Positions 45,960 to 58,383 of a stretch of DNA of 64,000 bases are shown here, piece after piece; the stretch's first letter is position 1; each line of letters starts with the position of its first letter. The translations under genes were made by a program, and so were the position numbers. The stretch spans positions 21,468,992 to 21,532,991 of the forward strand of contig NW_024044681.1 in NCBI RefSeq assembly GCF_014851395.1, given 5' to 3'. Below the pieces are notes generated by a model. That model searched no databases and had not been told where the DNA came from. It saw nothing but the letters and a program-made list of their open reading frames with translations. Source of the stretch: Micropterus salmoides. Taxonomy: Eukaryota; Chordata; Actinopteri; Centrarchiformes; Centrarchidae.

Positions 45960-46425
45960 AAGATTTTAAAGTGACTCTTTGCTCTCTGCTGGAAACAACA
46001 ATGAGAGTGAACCAAAACAGTATGTTGCAGCTGAAAAACCAAAACAGTGAGCTGGAAGATGCAGAAGTGAGTTTCCTCTGTAGGTTGGCAGGGCTCACCT
46101 TCAGCGACAGGGTAAGGAGCTCAGCCATCCAGAGGGAGCTTGTAGTACATCCGCTGATCCTTCACATCGATCGGAGCTAGTTGATATAGTTAGGACATTT
46201 GATCATGATACCTGTTTTTCAGGCATGTCCAACTTGTAGAAGACCCAGGGGACCGAGGACACGCTGGATAGATTTTGTATCTCATCTGGCTTGGTAATGC
46301 TTCGGGGTCCTCCAAGAGGAGCTGGAAAACATTTCTGGGCAGAAGGATATCTGCACTGCCTTGCTTTGCCTGCTATCACTGCCACCACCCCGGATAGGTG
46401 CCAGAAAAGGGATGGATAGACATAC
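45960..46425 (+). pseudogene. non-LTR retrotransposon C-terminal remnant with GATG-type tail
   Basis: The frame at 45971-46180 reads LCRLAGLTFSDRVRSSAIQR then ILHIDRS, a fish LINE C-terminal signature. Beyond a stop the DNA keeps recognisable words (GACCGAGGACACGCTGGATA, GGGGTCCTCCAAGAGGAGCT) and ends GGATAGGTGCCAGAAAAGGG then ATGGATAGAC. The same 3' end occurs in b3glct intron 11 (19438-19550). Heavily decayed. Confidence 0.7.
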
Positions 46426-46429
46426 CTAA

Positions 46430-47687
46430 ATAGCTCCTTTGCACTCAGATGAAGACAGATGACGCTGTTGTCCCTTTGTGTGGTGCAGTTATCTAATTGT
46501 AACTTTTGAAGTTTGAAAAAGTGGATCAAGATTTCTAGGGTTGTTGAACAAGAGTAGACTGCAAATGCGTGGCTGTGTATCCAGTCAATGACAACACTAT
46601 GAAAGTGTGCCATTTAATTACTAATGCTGTTTTGTTGCACATCTGGTGAGGATTAAATAAAGGCTGTGAAACAGTAGCAAATGTGTTTCTTTATTGGGTA
46701 AGAAATGAAAACACATCTTTAATAAGAAGAATAGATCAACAGACTAAATTACTGCATAATCTAATCTGTAGCACTATATTAACTTTCTTGTTTTCTGTCA
46801 CCCTCACTTCCACAAACATTTCCCCTTCTGCTTACAAAACTCACCCTCTCTACTCCTAAAAGCTATTCACTTTGTAGGCTAAGATGCTTTGTGAGTAATA
46901 TCATAATTAAACATAAATTTGACTGGTAAATAATTTTAGAAAAAAATTATTTTAGAAAAGATTGTTTGTCTAAAAATTCATTCAAAAGTCATTTAATCTG
47001 TCTTTTAATTTGACCACCAAGGACTAACTCTCAGCTTTTAGAATATATTCCACATTTTGGGGTCAGTCCATCAGGATTAAAGATCACAGACCTCATCTAG
47101 ACTCCATAATAATACAGAGAGATCAGTTGCCACACAAGACTAGATTACAGTATAGTTACATTCACACCTGGGCCTGCATTTATCTTATCCCAAAGTGATG
47201 CTTGGTGATACGTTTGGTCTAAGTAGGAGTGAAGCAGTTAATCAGCTTTCTCAGCCTTGGAAAGTAATTCTATTTCCACCAGGATTGCTCCAGGGCTGTT
47301 CGTCTCTGGAGGGACTGTCACGGCACAGGTAGTACCTTCTGGTAAAATGTTTTGTTGTTTGGTCTATTTAATTACCACTAAGCCTTTTGGCTGTACAGTA
47401 CCAGCTACAAACAGGTCACAACACACGTGAATGCCTTGGTTGCCACTAAAAACAAGAAAAGGATTCAGGCGTTAGAACTGTTGTGCTCAGCTATCTTGTC
47501 GGTGTCACTCCACTCAACAGCCGGAGGGAAGTATATACATTTGTATGACTCTCAAGAAAGTTAATAAAAAATATTTTTTTAAACATATTTTACTTCCTCA
47601 TCAAAACCTGCTGCCCATATTACCTACAATACAGCTGACCACTGACAGTTTGGCCAGAGATTTGGATTTTTTTGGTATTAGCGGTTA
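46430..47687. other. intergenic, no gene seen
   Basis: AT-rich with no recognisable exon, RNA gene or repeat. The minus-strand frame at 46203-46613 is partly the complement of the LINE remnant. Confidence 0.5.
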
Positions 47688-48385
47688 AAGCCTAGTTCAC
47701 ACTTCACAATTTTTGCCCAATTTGCCGCTCGGCGAGGTCGGTGACCGTCAGGCTGTGATCAGTGGTCGATCGGCGGTTGCCAGTCGTTATGTGTAAGCTA
47801 CGCAACGACGCATCAAAACAGCTCCCCGACATATTTCTGACACATCACCGACGTCTGCCAGGCGTTTAGCGCGCCAGCTGTGGCTCAGGGGGTAGGGCAG
47901 GTTGCCCTTAATTGGAAGGTTGGTGGTTCAATCCCTGGCTCCTCAAGCTGCATGTCCAAGTGTCCCTGAATGTGATGTAATGTAAAAGCGCTTTGAGAGC
48001 CTAGAAAGGAGCATTAAAAAATATATCTGGAAGAGTTGGCTGACTTGATATCCAGCCAATGACAGCAGGCAGCTACTTTTCACAGCAAAACACTTTTTAC
48101 TCACCTCCTGCTCTCTCTAGCTCAGATAATCCCTGCTACCTGCTTGTACTAATCCATTCCTTTACACATTTTTTTTGTCTTTACAATTATAACAACAAAC
48201 AACAGCTGTTTAATGTGTAGGTTCGCGTCATTTCCCGTTTTACATTTCACATGTGTTTTCTTGACAAAGGAGACCAGCGTCGGGTGACAGAGTCATTGTC
48301 AGCTCCTGTAGTGTGTGACGCCCTGTAACTGATAAGTCACGTAGTGTGTACGCCACAGCGACTTCAAGACTCCCATCGCATTATT
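47688..48385 (+). mobile_element. MITE family M1, copy 2, interrupted by a SINE
   Basis: Starts AAGCCTAGTTCACACTTCAC and aligns in inverse orientation with copy 1 at 32098-32684. Matching blocks lie on both sides of a foreign insert at 47871-48021. The left side shares TTATGTGTAAGCTACGCAAC with copy 1 (TTATGTGTGAACTACTCAAC). The right side shares AGCAGGCAGCTACTTTTCAC. The far end near CGACTTCAAGACTCCCATCG matches copy 1 but its terminal repeat is decayed. Confidence 0.7.
47871..48021 (+). mobile_element. tRNA-derived SINE inserted in the M1 MITE
   Basis: Head with box A TGGCTCAGGGGG (47881-47892) and box B GGTTCAATCCC (47925-47935), then a body with AAAAGCGCTTTGAGAGCCTA and an A-rich end. 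Box B is close to consensus GGTTCGANNCC. The body is shortened relative to the related SINE at 19870-20100. It is a SINE and not a functional tRNA: no cloverleaf or anticodon arm can be drawn with confidence. Confidence 0.7.
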
Positions 48386-48389
48386 TAGC

Positions 48390-49155
48390 CTCGGGCTACT
48401 ACTGCAGAGTTTAGGAGCATGCTACAGAGGTCCTACAGCTCCATGTGGTTACTAAGCTGTGAATGAACAAATGTGACGTTTGAGAGTGAAATGTCAGATT
48501 CTTCGGAGCTCTGTGCCAGACCTGCTTGTGACGTTATAGGGCCTTAAGCTTTTAGCCCCTTTGTAATAAGAATGAATGACAGATGAACGGAGTTCCTGAT
48601 AAAATGCCAGTTGGCTACACAGATGTAAAACTGTCTAAAGTATCTCTCTCTCTCCAACCTCTGTCTTTCTCTTGCTCACCTCTATTCTCCAAGTTTGGTC
48701 TTATAATGCATCCAACCCCACAAGCCTGCAAAAATGTAGTGGGAGTTATGGATGTTAGGTGGCATTTATGAACCACGATCATTGTGGTTTAACCCAATGG
48801 TTTACACATATATGGCAGTAAGTGTAGGTGGTGCACTTGGCAGAGGTCATTTGTTTATTGTACTGCTTTGTTCTGTGTGTTCTCTTGATCGCATCAGATG
48901 ATACTGAATTATTTTATTGTGAGTACTGAGCCAAAATGTATCCCACACTATAAATCCCTCTGAGAAAGAGGAACAGCTGGTGTTTGTGCTTCATAGGGTC
49001 AGCCAAGTAGTTGAAAAATCCTAGTATAGCTTTTTTGTTTTTTTCAGGATACGATGACTGTCTAAATACAGCTGAGCAATATCTTATTTTATACACCATT
49101 GCATTATAGCACCATCAGTATACTTTCAAAATACTCCACAGCCACTCTAACAACT
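48390..49155. other. intergenic, no gene seen
   Basis: AT-rich. The frames at 48583-48771 and 48914-49099 show no recognisable content. Confidence 0.5.
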
Positions 49156-49159
49156 CTGT

Positions 49160-49610
49160 GAGTGCTTTGAGCTAATGCTAACATGCTCACAATGACAGTG
49201 CCATGACATGTGAATGTTTGGTGTGTTAGCATGCTAACATTTACTAATTATCACTGAACACAAATTACAGCTGAGGCTGATGGGAATGTTATTAGTTTTG
49301 CAGGTATTTGCCAATAAACAAAAAGTATTGGATAAACTGTCGCTAAATTAAGGGCGCATGAATGTCTGCACAAAATTTCATGACAATCCTAGTTGTTGAG
49401 ACATTTGACTGAAAACCCAAAATGTCAATTTGCTGGTGGTGCTAGAGGAAATAAAAGTCATCATTTGGGGATCATTACTTTATGTACAAAAGTTTACAGC
49501 AATCTCTTAATAGTTGCTGAGATATTTCAGTCTGGACCAAAGTGGTGGACCTACCAACAAACCGACATTGCCATCCATAGAGCCACACTGCTACTGTGGC
49601 TAAAATAGTG
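49160..49610 (+). repeat. dispersed teleost repeat, copy C (longest)
   Basis: Begins AGCTAATGCTAACATGCTCA and ends ATTGCCATCCATAGAGCCAC plus ACTGCT. It covers the parts seen separately in copy A (10955, minus), copy B (21119) and short pieces near 19800 and 26840. A motif GTTAGCATGCTAAC inside is itself palindromic. Non-coding. Confidence 0.65.
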
Positions 49611-49619
49611 CCACTGCCA

Positions 49620-52600
49620 TCATATTCAGGAGTTATGCAGAGTCCTGTTCTACCAGTACGTGTTTTTGTGTGACTGGAGATCTTTGCTACAGAGCTACAG
49701 TGATGTCTGCTTGTTCTTGGCCTATTCTTCTGCTGATTCTTTTTCCTTAGTGCTAGTTAAAGCTTGGTTTGTCAGTGTGATGAGGGTGGATCACTTTCAA
49801 TTGAGGTACTTCTGATAATAATCACAGTTCACCAAATGGGTCAGTACTCACTGGTACACAGTACTGGCACACCTACATTTTACTCGTTGGTGTACCGTGA
49901 CTTTTTCTTACTTCTCACAAACTGTTGGTACTCTTTTCTGCCCTCTCCATATCAGGTATCTGTGCGATTCATAACCCAGAGGGCATTATGTTATGCCTAC
50001 CTGTTCCCATTCTGTCTGCATTTCTTTGTCGGCAGCTAGTCGACATTAGCTAACATTATATAAAACTTATAAAGCCTGGCTTCAAAAGGGCACAAAAAGA
50101 ACATTAACAGAGTCAGAAATGATGACACAACTTTCTAATATAAAATGTTTCCTTACCAAGTGCTGATCAATTGTGTGACACACTAAAGTAGAAATGAGAG
50201 AAAGTTTCCTGGGATTTCACATTGTAATAGTAGGAAGTAAGGGCAACCTTATCGGGTGCCTTTTTATAAAGCCGAGCCGGGGTGAGTCAGGGGTGAGCCG
50301 AAGGTGATACACATGCCAAAATGTGAATAAGGGCAGTCATGGCATTTATTTTCTCCACTTTAAGTGGATTTTATCCACAAAAATGCTCTGGAGCAGATAA
50401 AATCATAATGTGTGAAGAGCATGCCCTGCGCTGGATAAAACAGAGTCATCATTTCCGCAGAATGTTGCTATGGTACAATAAGTTAACGGGTTGTAAGACG
50501 CCTGTTTTCAGGTAGATGTGTTAACAGACCATTTTATTCTCTCTATGGGGATTTGTTTTATCAAGTGTGCTGTGTGTGTGATACACTCATCTCTGTGGGC
50601 ACTGAAGTCTTCTCCTTCCTGGTGGTCCAGTCACTCTGTGACTGAGACAGAGAAGCTTCGTTGGCAGCTGAAGCGGTAAGACAGACAAAAATAGGGAAAA
50701 GATAACAAGATAAAGAAGGTTTGGGTTTACCTAGCTGGCCATTTAACGTTAGCCTTTTGTTGTTCATGATGTTAAACTTTTCAAAAAGCAGTCAATGTTA
50801 CTTTTTGTCAACTGACCAATCACAACCTGAATGGGGCCAGACATTCAAAAAAGTTTGACGTAGGCTACTACAGCAGGGACGCCTTGTCATTGTGTGTGCT
50901 GCAGCTCAGTGTGTTTCTCCACCGCTGTTTTTGAGGGTGTGCCACACTAGCCGCTAGGTGAGCATCATGACTCGTGTTACGAAATGATGCAGATAATCTA
51001 CGGAAGTAAAAGCTGTTTTCAGGCAGTTCAGAGCAGTGTTTTCTGTGGGAGATGAGCAGAACGGGGTTAGAAAAGCTATTTTTGTGTAAGGTCTATAATA
51101 TGAGAAAGCCATAGAAAAGGACTGTGATGCTCATGTATCCTGACTTATGGGCCACAGAGCACAGGATTCAACCATGTTAAAATGAGTGGGTGGAATGTTG
51201 CACATAGCCTTCATGCAGGGTTCCAGCTCAAAACAAAGCGAACATTTTTTTAAACCAAAACAATGGGAAGACACAAGGGGATACAGGTTGGTATAAGGCT
51301 GCATTTAGACATTATTAGACATTAGCACTGTGTGAAAAACACAGTCTCCCAACTAATGCCACAAAGTAATGTGATGTCTCCAGTAACAACCTGTGGTGAC
51401 TACACATTGGAAAAGCCACACTTGTAGACAGACAGAGACAACTAAAATCTTAAAATCAGTTTATTCTCCTTTTAGCAGCCACATCAGTCAAAAAAAATAA
51501 ACTATTAAGGACAGAATGTAATCTAGAATCAGAGAAGGCTTTTCTTGTTCTAATTTGTTTTTAGGTTGGTATAAAATTGTAAATATGTGTGCATTAATAC
51601 ATTATGCTGAGAAGCAGTTTGTGTTTTTTATACACAATCACAATAAAATGAAAGAAATAACTTTTTCTTAAATAAAATTCAACTAAGCCAATCTTGCAAA
51701 GGTACCAAAGCCCTCTTAATGTTATAAACAAAAAACTAAACACAAAGAGAAAAGAAAGTAAACAAAGAAGTGAGAGTCCAAGCCTTCATGATTCTCAGCC
51801 TGTAATCTCTTGTTACTGTGCTGTGGGTAAAAAGCCCTCCATCTATTAGCTCTGTTAACAAGGGGATCTCGGGTAAAGTGGTAGGACATTTCGGTTTTAC
51901 AAAACACAACAAAACAAAACTCAAAACACACATTTTAAATGTATTAATTGCTACAATGTAATTTATTATATTATGATAATATTCTTAATGCTTGGAGCCC
52001 TTAAACTGACAGAATGCACCACAGAATATAATTGAATAAATCAATTAATAATATTTTTGCACTTGTACTTTAACCACAATCAGATAATAACATAGATGAT
52101 TCTTTTTAATGTTTATTAAGTTTAGTTTTCATAGTTCTAGGTATTACATTTAATCATTTATCTATTTCCTATTTTACCCAAGCAAAAATTTCAGCTGCAT
52201 CACTTATTCTAGTCACCGCATTTCCAGTTTTCCAAATGCTTATATGATAATGAGATGGCTGAAGGGCAGCAATTAGTACATAAAATTAATTTTATCTGTC
52301 TGGTGGTAAAGGCACAAAATAAAAAGCCTTTTCACTTTTTTATCTACCGACTGGCAGTTAGATTTATATTTACATTTTACACTTATAGTATTATTTATTT
52401 ATGTGTTCAGTTATATTTTTGACTCTGTCCGACACAAACATGGTGAACAAAAAACATAATAAATAAGCATATTGTAAATTATTTATGTATTTTTCTTTCA
52501 AGTATTAATTAATTAATTAATATTTATTCAGAGTTATTCAGATTTGAAGACTATCGTTTTTCTCACAATAACAATTAAACACTCAAAGGAGAAAAATATT

Positions 52601-52832
52601 TTCAATTGTGTTAATGAGTAATAAGAATCATTTTTGTTTTCAGCTCCCTGAAGTTTAGAAATGTTGATTAAGGCAACTGTGTCTTGAAATGGAAAGCCAA
52701 ATGGTTTCCCCTTCCAGCTGCGCACAAACTCCTCATGAATAAACATTAGCTTACATATGGTCATGTTTTTATCTTTAACCATGAGATTATACACTTGTTA
52801 TATTACTATTATGCTTTGAGTGAACCTCTTTA

Positions 52833-52835
<3 letters not shown>
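49620..52835. other. intergenic, one repeat piece, no gene seen
   Basis: The stretch 50816-51110 includes the counterpart (CAGTTCAGAGCAGTGTTTTC, then TGTGGGAGATGAGC) of the repeat at 40261-40530. The rest is AT-rich and featureless to my reading. Frames at 49764-50039, 51722-51931 and 52534-52794 have no support. Confidence 0.5.

Positions 52836-52901
<66 letters not shown>
52836..52901. repeat. (TG)33 microsatellite
   Basis: The longest perfect dinucleotide run in the window, 66 bases. Confidence 0.97.
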
Positions 52902-52902
<1 letters not shown>

Positions 52903-53171
52903 ACATTTGTCCTTCCAAATGTAATCCATTGCAGATGGTGAGGGTTGTTTGCTGTTAAAAGTTAATTTGGCAGTTTTTCTACTCTCTATGTTAATTCTGA
53001 GCGGATAGTGAGCATTTTATGTTGTTTCTCGGGTTTCTTTTACTAGTACTTTTGAGCCACCTGATGCTTTCACTGATACTGCTCCAATGCAATGGGTTTT
53101 CTAATGCGGGAATATCACCAACTGTTGCTGCTACAGAGAGGTTTTTCTCCAGCTAAGGCCACAAGGACACC

Positions 53172-53596
53172 ACATATTTCAAACTGAATTTAATGAAACG
53201 TGTGACATATACTGAGGTATGGGGAAAACTAAAGCTAAATTTGGATGGCTAGAAGGCTGAAGTAATCCAAAAGATGTATTACTCAGAACTTTACGTGAGT
53301 AGATTTCTGTATTCTGCAGAAGTGACAGGACACACTAAAGCAGATATCTCTATTTTGTACTTTTTTTTGACATATTCAGACTCAAATTATTGTTCTTCAA
53401 TTGACAAAGTAAATGATAATATAAAAAATTCAACAGTCTGAATATTTCAAAATAAGTTCATTTAAGAATTAAATAAGTTCCAGTAACTACTTTAAGTTTT
53501 TATCAGTTAAAAATATTTCAAACATATTTCAAACTGAATGTAATGAAATGTGTGACATATACTGAGGTATGAGGAAAACTAAAGCTAAATTTGGAT
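53172..53596 (+). repeat. pair of 75-bp direct repeats about 350 bp apart
   Basis: Copies at 53172-53246 and 53521-53596 share CATATTTCAAACTGAAT, TGTGACATATACTGAGGTAT and AAAACTAAAGCTAAATTTGG with few changes. The sequence between them has no open frame. Confidence 0.85.
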
Positions 53597-53599
53597 TTA

Positions 53600-55775
53600 G
53601 GCCTTGTCTTGCCAAAAGTCTGAAGTAATACAAAGTATTTATAACTATAAGTGAATAGATTTTTCCTTGTTTGAAAGTATTATTAACAGTGTTACGTTGC
53701 ATTTGCTTTAAATTTCATGTCATGTTTAGCTTCAACTCACCCAATGCCCAGCTTTGGTAATTGAGGTGGAATAAGTATTAAAATGTTTTACTTAAATAAA
53801 AGTAGAAATATCACAATATAGAAATACTCAGTTACTAGTAAAAGTTCAAAATGCATTCAAAATGTTCCTTTTTTTGTAAAAGTACAGTAGTTAAGTATTA
53901 GCATAGCAAGTAAAACTGTCTTGTCATACATTTTATTTATAGGGGCCTTTCTGAACACTCAAGGTCACCTCACAAAACATAATAAAAACAGTAACAATAA
54001 ATCGATAAAATTAACTATTACTATAATTACAGTGCATAAAATCAGGGTACATAACAATTGGAAACAAAGATTGACGTGACCTGATTTATTTTATTTTATT
54101 TTTGATTATATTTTGTATTAATAATTTTTTGTTTATTGAAATTGTTTTGATCCTGTTGTACTTCTGTCTGTTTTTCTCAGTTTTTTAAAAATGAAAATAA
54201 GAAGGTCTTAAAAAATCGATTTAAATAAAAAAGAAATCCTGGAGGATATACTGAATGTATTTTTTCAAGCAATAAGCGCTAGCCAATTCATAAGTGATGA
54301 CTCAGCAATGCAGGGATTTCTGGCACCACCTAAAGCTGTAATTTATAACCATGCTAGCCTAGCCACATATTTGATGTCAAAGGTCATGACTCATTAGGTT
54401 GCAGAATAACAAACACACAGACAAATATGAGCCAACTTCTCAGGCCTTTATAGCTTGTTTTGGCTCCTTTTTGTGGTTTTACAAACTAAAATTTTACTAT
54501 TTTGGTTAACTGTCAAGCTCTTAACAACTCCATCTTCAGTTGCAGCAGTCAGCTGTTTTTGGCACGAAAAAAAACTCTTATAAAGTCACTGCCCGGCTTG
54601 ACGCAAAGATGGACAAAGTTAGCAACTGGCTGGTGAATATAGTGGAGCCTTTAACTGGCCAGATATTTCCCTCTGGAGTTGGTAGATACCAAAAACAAAG
54701 CCAGAAGGAGAGTCCACGAATCCATCTGCTCTGTGTCTGTAGGATATGTAAATGTATAAATAAGATTATATATCCATGTTGTCGCTAAAAAAACATATCA
54801 TGCTAGTTTAACTCTTAGTTAAGCAAGTGTCTTTTGAATGTTATGATCAATTGACATGCATTCTTTTGAACTGTGGCAAAATGGGTTTTGACTTTAGTGG
54901 GAAAACACATATGTCATGGGGTACGTTTCCATCTCCAGGCCTCTTGGTCAGACTGAAAAACAAAGAACAAGAACAACTGTTGTTCCACAGTGTCATCTCA
55001 AAAGGGACATGCAGGGAAATACTGCACAATGCCAACTAATTTCTTCAGTATTGGGTAATACTGCAACATAGTCCTGCCTCCCAACATCATACAGGGATCA
55101 TAGGAAGATTATATATGCCAAAACATTACTTCAAGGCTTTCTTTCAGGGAGGGAGTCTTTCATTTTCTTCCTCTGCTTTCTTCATTTCTTACTTTGCTTA
55201 GCAGCGTGCATCAAAGCAAAAGCTTTGATTTAGATAACTTAATGATAATAACAATCGTCGTCGTGTTAACTGATGAAACTACATAATGTATTCTGGAAAA
55301 TCAAAGCCTCATCGGTTGATCTTGTTTCTGATTAAATTCCCTTTGTGCAACAGGACATTGACATTGTTTGCCCATCATCCAATAACAGTTTTTTCGAAGT
55401 GTCATTGTGAAGTTTGTGAGTTACTTTTGGCCTACATGTTCTTTGAATCTGACACTTAGAAAAGAAATCTCCTGTTTTCACAGCTGTTGGTTCAAAAGGG
55501 TCGGAAGTTGTCAGTTAATTTTATAGTCAGGGCTGATTCTGAGTCTTAGCACAGTAGTGTGAAGCTTTCAAAAGAGAGAGAGAGAAGAATTGGTTTGCAA
55601 CATTAGGTCAAACACAGCAACATAAAGCAGATCTTCATTTAAAATGATTAGACAAAAATAAAGAGGCAGCAGATCTTGTATGGAGAATATGTATAGAACA
55701 AAAGGACAAGGCCAATTAGGCTTCATGGCTAAACACTGCTCACATATTAAACTAGTTACACAATGCTGGGATGCT
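53600..55775. other. intergenic, no gene seen
   Basis: AT-rich. Near 53770-53900 are AAGTAAAA-type phrases common in fish repeats. Frames at 54540-54788 and 54827-55039 have no family likeness or splice context. Confidence 0.45.
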
Positions 55776-55777
55776 TA

Positions 55778-57317
55778 CAGTCGCAGGAAAAGTATGTGAA
55801 CCCTTTGGAATTACCTGGATTTCTGCATAAATTGGTCTTAAAATGTGATCTGATTTTCACAACAATAGACAAACATAGTCTGCTTTAACTAAATCCACAC
55901 AAACAATTATATATTTTCATGTTTTATTGAACACACTGAGTAAAAGTCACAGCCACGGTGGGAAAAGTATGTGAACCCCTAGGCTAATGACTTCTCCAAA
56001 AGCTGACTGGAGTCAGGAGTCAGCCAACCTGAAGTCCAATCAATGAGACGAGATTGAAGGTGTTAGTTATTTAAAAAACACATAAATTTTGCTTTTGCTA
56101 TTCCCATGAAGAATTGCCTGATGTGAACCCTGCCTTGACCAAAAGAGCTCTCAGAAGACCTAAGATTAAGAATTATTGACTTGCTTGAAGCTGGAAAGGG
56201 TTACAGAAGTATCTGTAAAAGTATGATGTACATCAGTCCACAGTAAGATAAACTGTCTATAAATGGAAAGATTTCAGCACTGTTGCTACTCTCCATAGGA
56301 GAGGCCGTCCTGCAAAGATGACTGCACGAGCACAGAGCAGAATGCTCAAAGAAGTTAAGAAGGATCCTAGAGTGTCAGCTGAAGACTCACAGAAATCTCT
56401 GGAACATGCCAACATTTCTGTTGTTGACGACTGCACGATACATAAAACACTAAACAAGAATGGAGTTCATGTGAGGACACCACAGAGGAAGCCACTGCTG
56501 TTCAAAAAAACACAGCTGCATGTCTGAAGTTTGCAAAAGGGTGCCTGGATGTTCCACAGCACTACTAGCAAAATATTCTGTGGATAGATAGACCAAAGTT
56601 GAGTTGTTTGGAAGGAACACACAACCCTATGTGTGGAGGAAAAAAGACACAGCACACCTACACCAAAACCTCATCCCAACTGTGAGGTATGGTGGAGGGG
56701 GCATCATGATTTGGGGCCTTTGCTGCCTCAGGGCCTGGAGGGGGTTGCTATCATCGACGGAAAAATTTATTCCAAAGTTTAGCAAGACATTTTGCAGGAG
56801 AATGTAAGGCCATCTGTCTGCCAGTTGAAGCTCAACGGGAGATGGGTGATGCAACAACAACAAAGCCCAGAAGTAAATCAACAACAGAATGGCTTCAGCA
56901 GGAGAAAATACACCTTCTGGACTGGTTGATTTAGATGCTGTGGCACAACCTCAAAAGAGTGATTCACACCAGACATCCAAAGAAAATTGCTGAACTGAAA
57001 CAGATTTCTAAAGAGGTGGTCCAAAATTCCTCCTGACCATTGTTCAGGTCTGATCTGCAACTACAGGAAACGTTTGGTTGAGGCTATTGCTGCCAAAGAG
57101 TATCAACCTGTTATTAAATCCAAGGGTTCAAATACTTTTCCCACCCTGCACTGTGAATGTTTACACGGTGTTCAATAAAAACATGAAAAGATATAAGTTT
57201 GTGTGGAGTTAGTTTAAGTAGACTGTGTTTGTCTATTGTTCTGACTTAGATGGAGACCAGATCACATCAAATCCAGGTAATTAAAAATAAGTGTTCATAT
57301 ACTTTTTCCTACAACTG
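55778..57317 (+). mobile_element. Tc1/mariner-like element, IR/DR type, inactive
   Basis: A 1,540-bp element. Left flank TA (55776-55777); the right flank reads TG, presumably a decayed TA. The arms are long inverted repeats: the first 230 bases pair with the last 230. Each arm has an outer and an inner site of the form GGAAAAGTATGTGAACCC (left copies near 55788 and 55963; right copies read on the minus strand), the IR/DR arrangement. The body holds a broken plus-strand transposase. Confidence 0.9.
56150..57117 (+). pseudogene. Tc1-like transposase pseudogene
   Basis: Near full length, about 970 bp. Recognisable parts are an N-terminal helix-turn-helix stretch around 56160-56260, a 69-residue frame (56318-56527) with MTARAQSRMLKEVKKDPRVS, and a frame at 56604-56807 with WRKKDTAHLHQNLIPTVRYG and GGIMIWGL, the region after the first catalytic D. 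Stops and frameshifts separate them, so no protein of useful length can be made. Confidence 0.85.
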
Positions 57318-57329
57318 TGTTTGGTTGTG

Positions 57330-58380
57330 GCCAGATATTTAGCCTTTACACAAATAATGACTGGCAGGCGTATTCATGAGAGGTCATTTTTTATTTGCAG
57401 CTTACTTTTGAAAGCAGTCCATCAGCAGGTAGAAACATAAATATATATAAATATAAAAATATTAAGGATCTGTAAAATCTAATCTAAAGAGGAATATTAA
57501 AGTAATAAAGAAGACAGGATCCCTTTGTACTTGTTTGTCAGTTATTTATAATTCTTATGTATGTGAAGCTTTTAATGTTGATGTATTGTAAGTTTTTGTA
57601 TTGCATGTTTCATTTACCGCCTGAGTGTGTCACTGTGTTTAGCACACATTTCTATTTACATTAATATTCTGCACTTTATTTCTTTTTGTGCTGTGTACTG
57701 TATCCTTCGGCGTTGCATGTTTTATGTATGTAATGTAGTATAATAATGTCCTTGATGATATCATCATATCATCACATAAATTTTTTTTTTATTAATGTGC
57801 ACCATCAGTGTTAAATAAATCAATAAAAAAAGAAAGAGACTTGTGAACCATTCCTAGATGAGGCTACCTAACCAGACGTAGAGGGGATTTAAAGGTACAT
57901 TGCTAAAACATTCCTTCATATACAATATTAAAGCGTAATAGATTGGACATGAAAAAGTATAACTTATTGGCTCAGATCTGACTCAGATTTTGATTGGGTC
58001 CCCTGACAACCAGCAACCACTCTGGGCCCTCCAAGCAAAGAAATGAGCATACCTGAAACACATGTTCAGTGTTTATACTGACTACAATGCTGCTTCTGAA
58101 AGACAAACTGCATCAGGTCTTACTTTGTCAGAGAGTTCAAGAAAACTTGGCACCAGAACTCCCTCCCGGCTCTCCTTCCTTCTGCTTCTTTGGATGGCCC
58201 CATGCTCACACATCAATAAATCATTTTTCTCTCTCTCTTATGGCCTTGTGAATAATTCAAAACCTTCTACTGTGGGACGGGAAAAATGCACATCATGCCA
58301 TCCAATAGAGAAATGACAGTTAAACTGATTCAAATACAGTGGTGAAACTTTCTTTAACATTGGAATTAAAATCACTGATA
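57330..58380. other. intergenic, no gene seen
   Basis: AT-rich, no recognisable exon or repeat boundary. The 84-residue frame at 58062-58316 is unsupported. Confidence 0.45.
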
Positions 58381-58383
58381 TAA

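Noticed and set aside
47881..47940. Possible tRNA gene with box A and box B
   Set aside because: No complete cloverleaf with an anticodon arm can be drawn; it is followed by a SINE body and lies inside a MITE, so it is a SINE head.
53050..53160. A peptide like AGISPTVAATERFFSS that recalls the hAT dimerisation motif
   Set aside because: Only about 12 residues fit, with no flanking transposase sequence and a stop right after.
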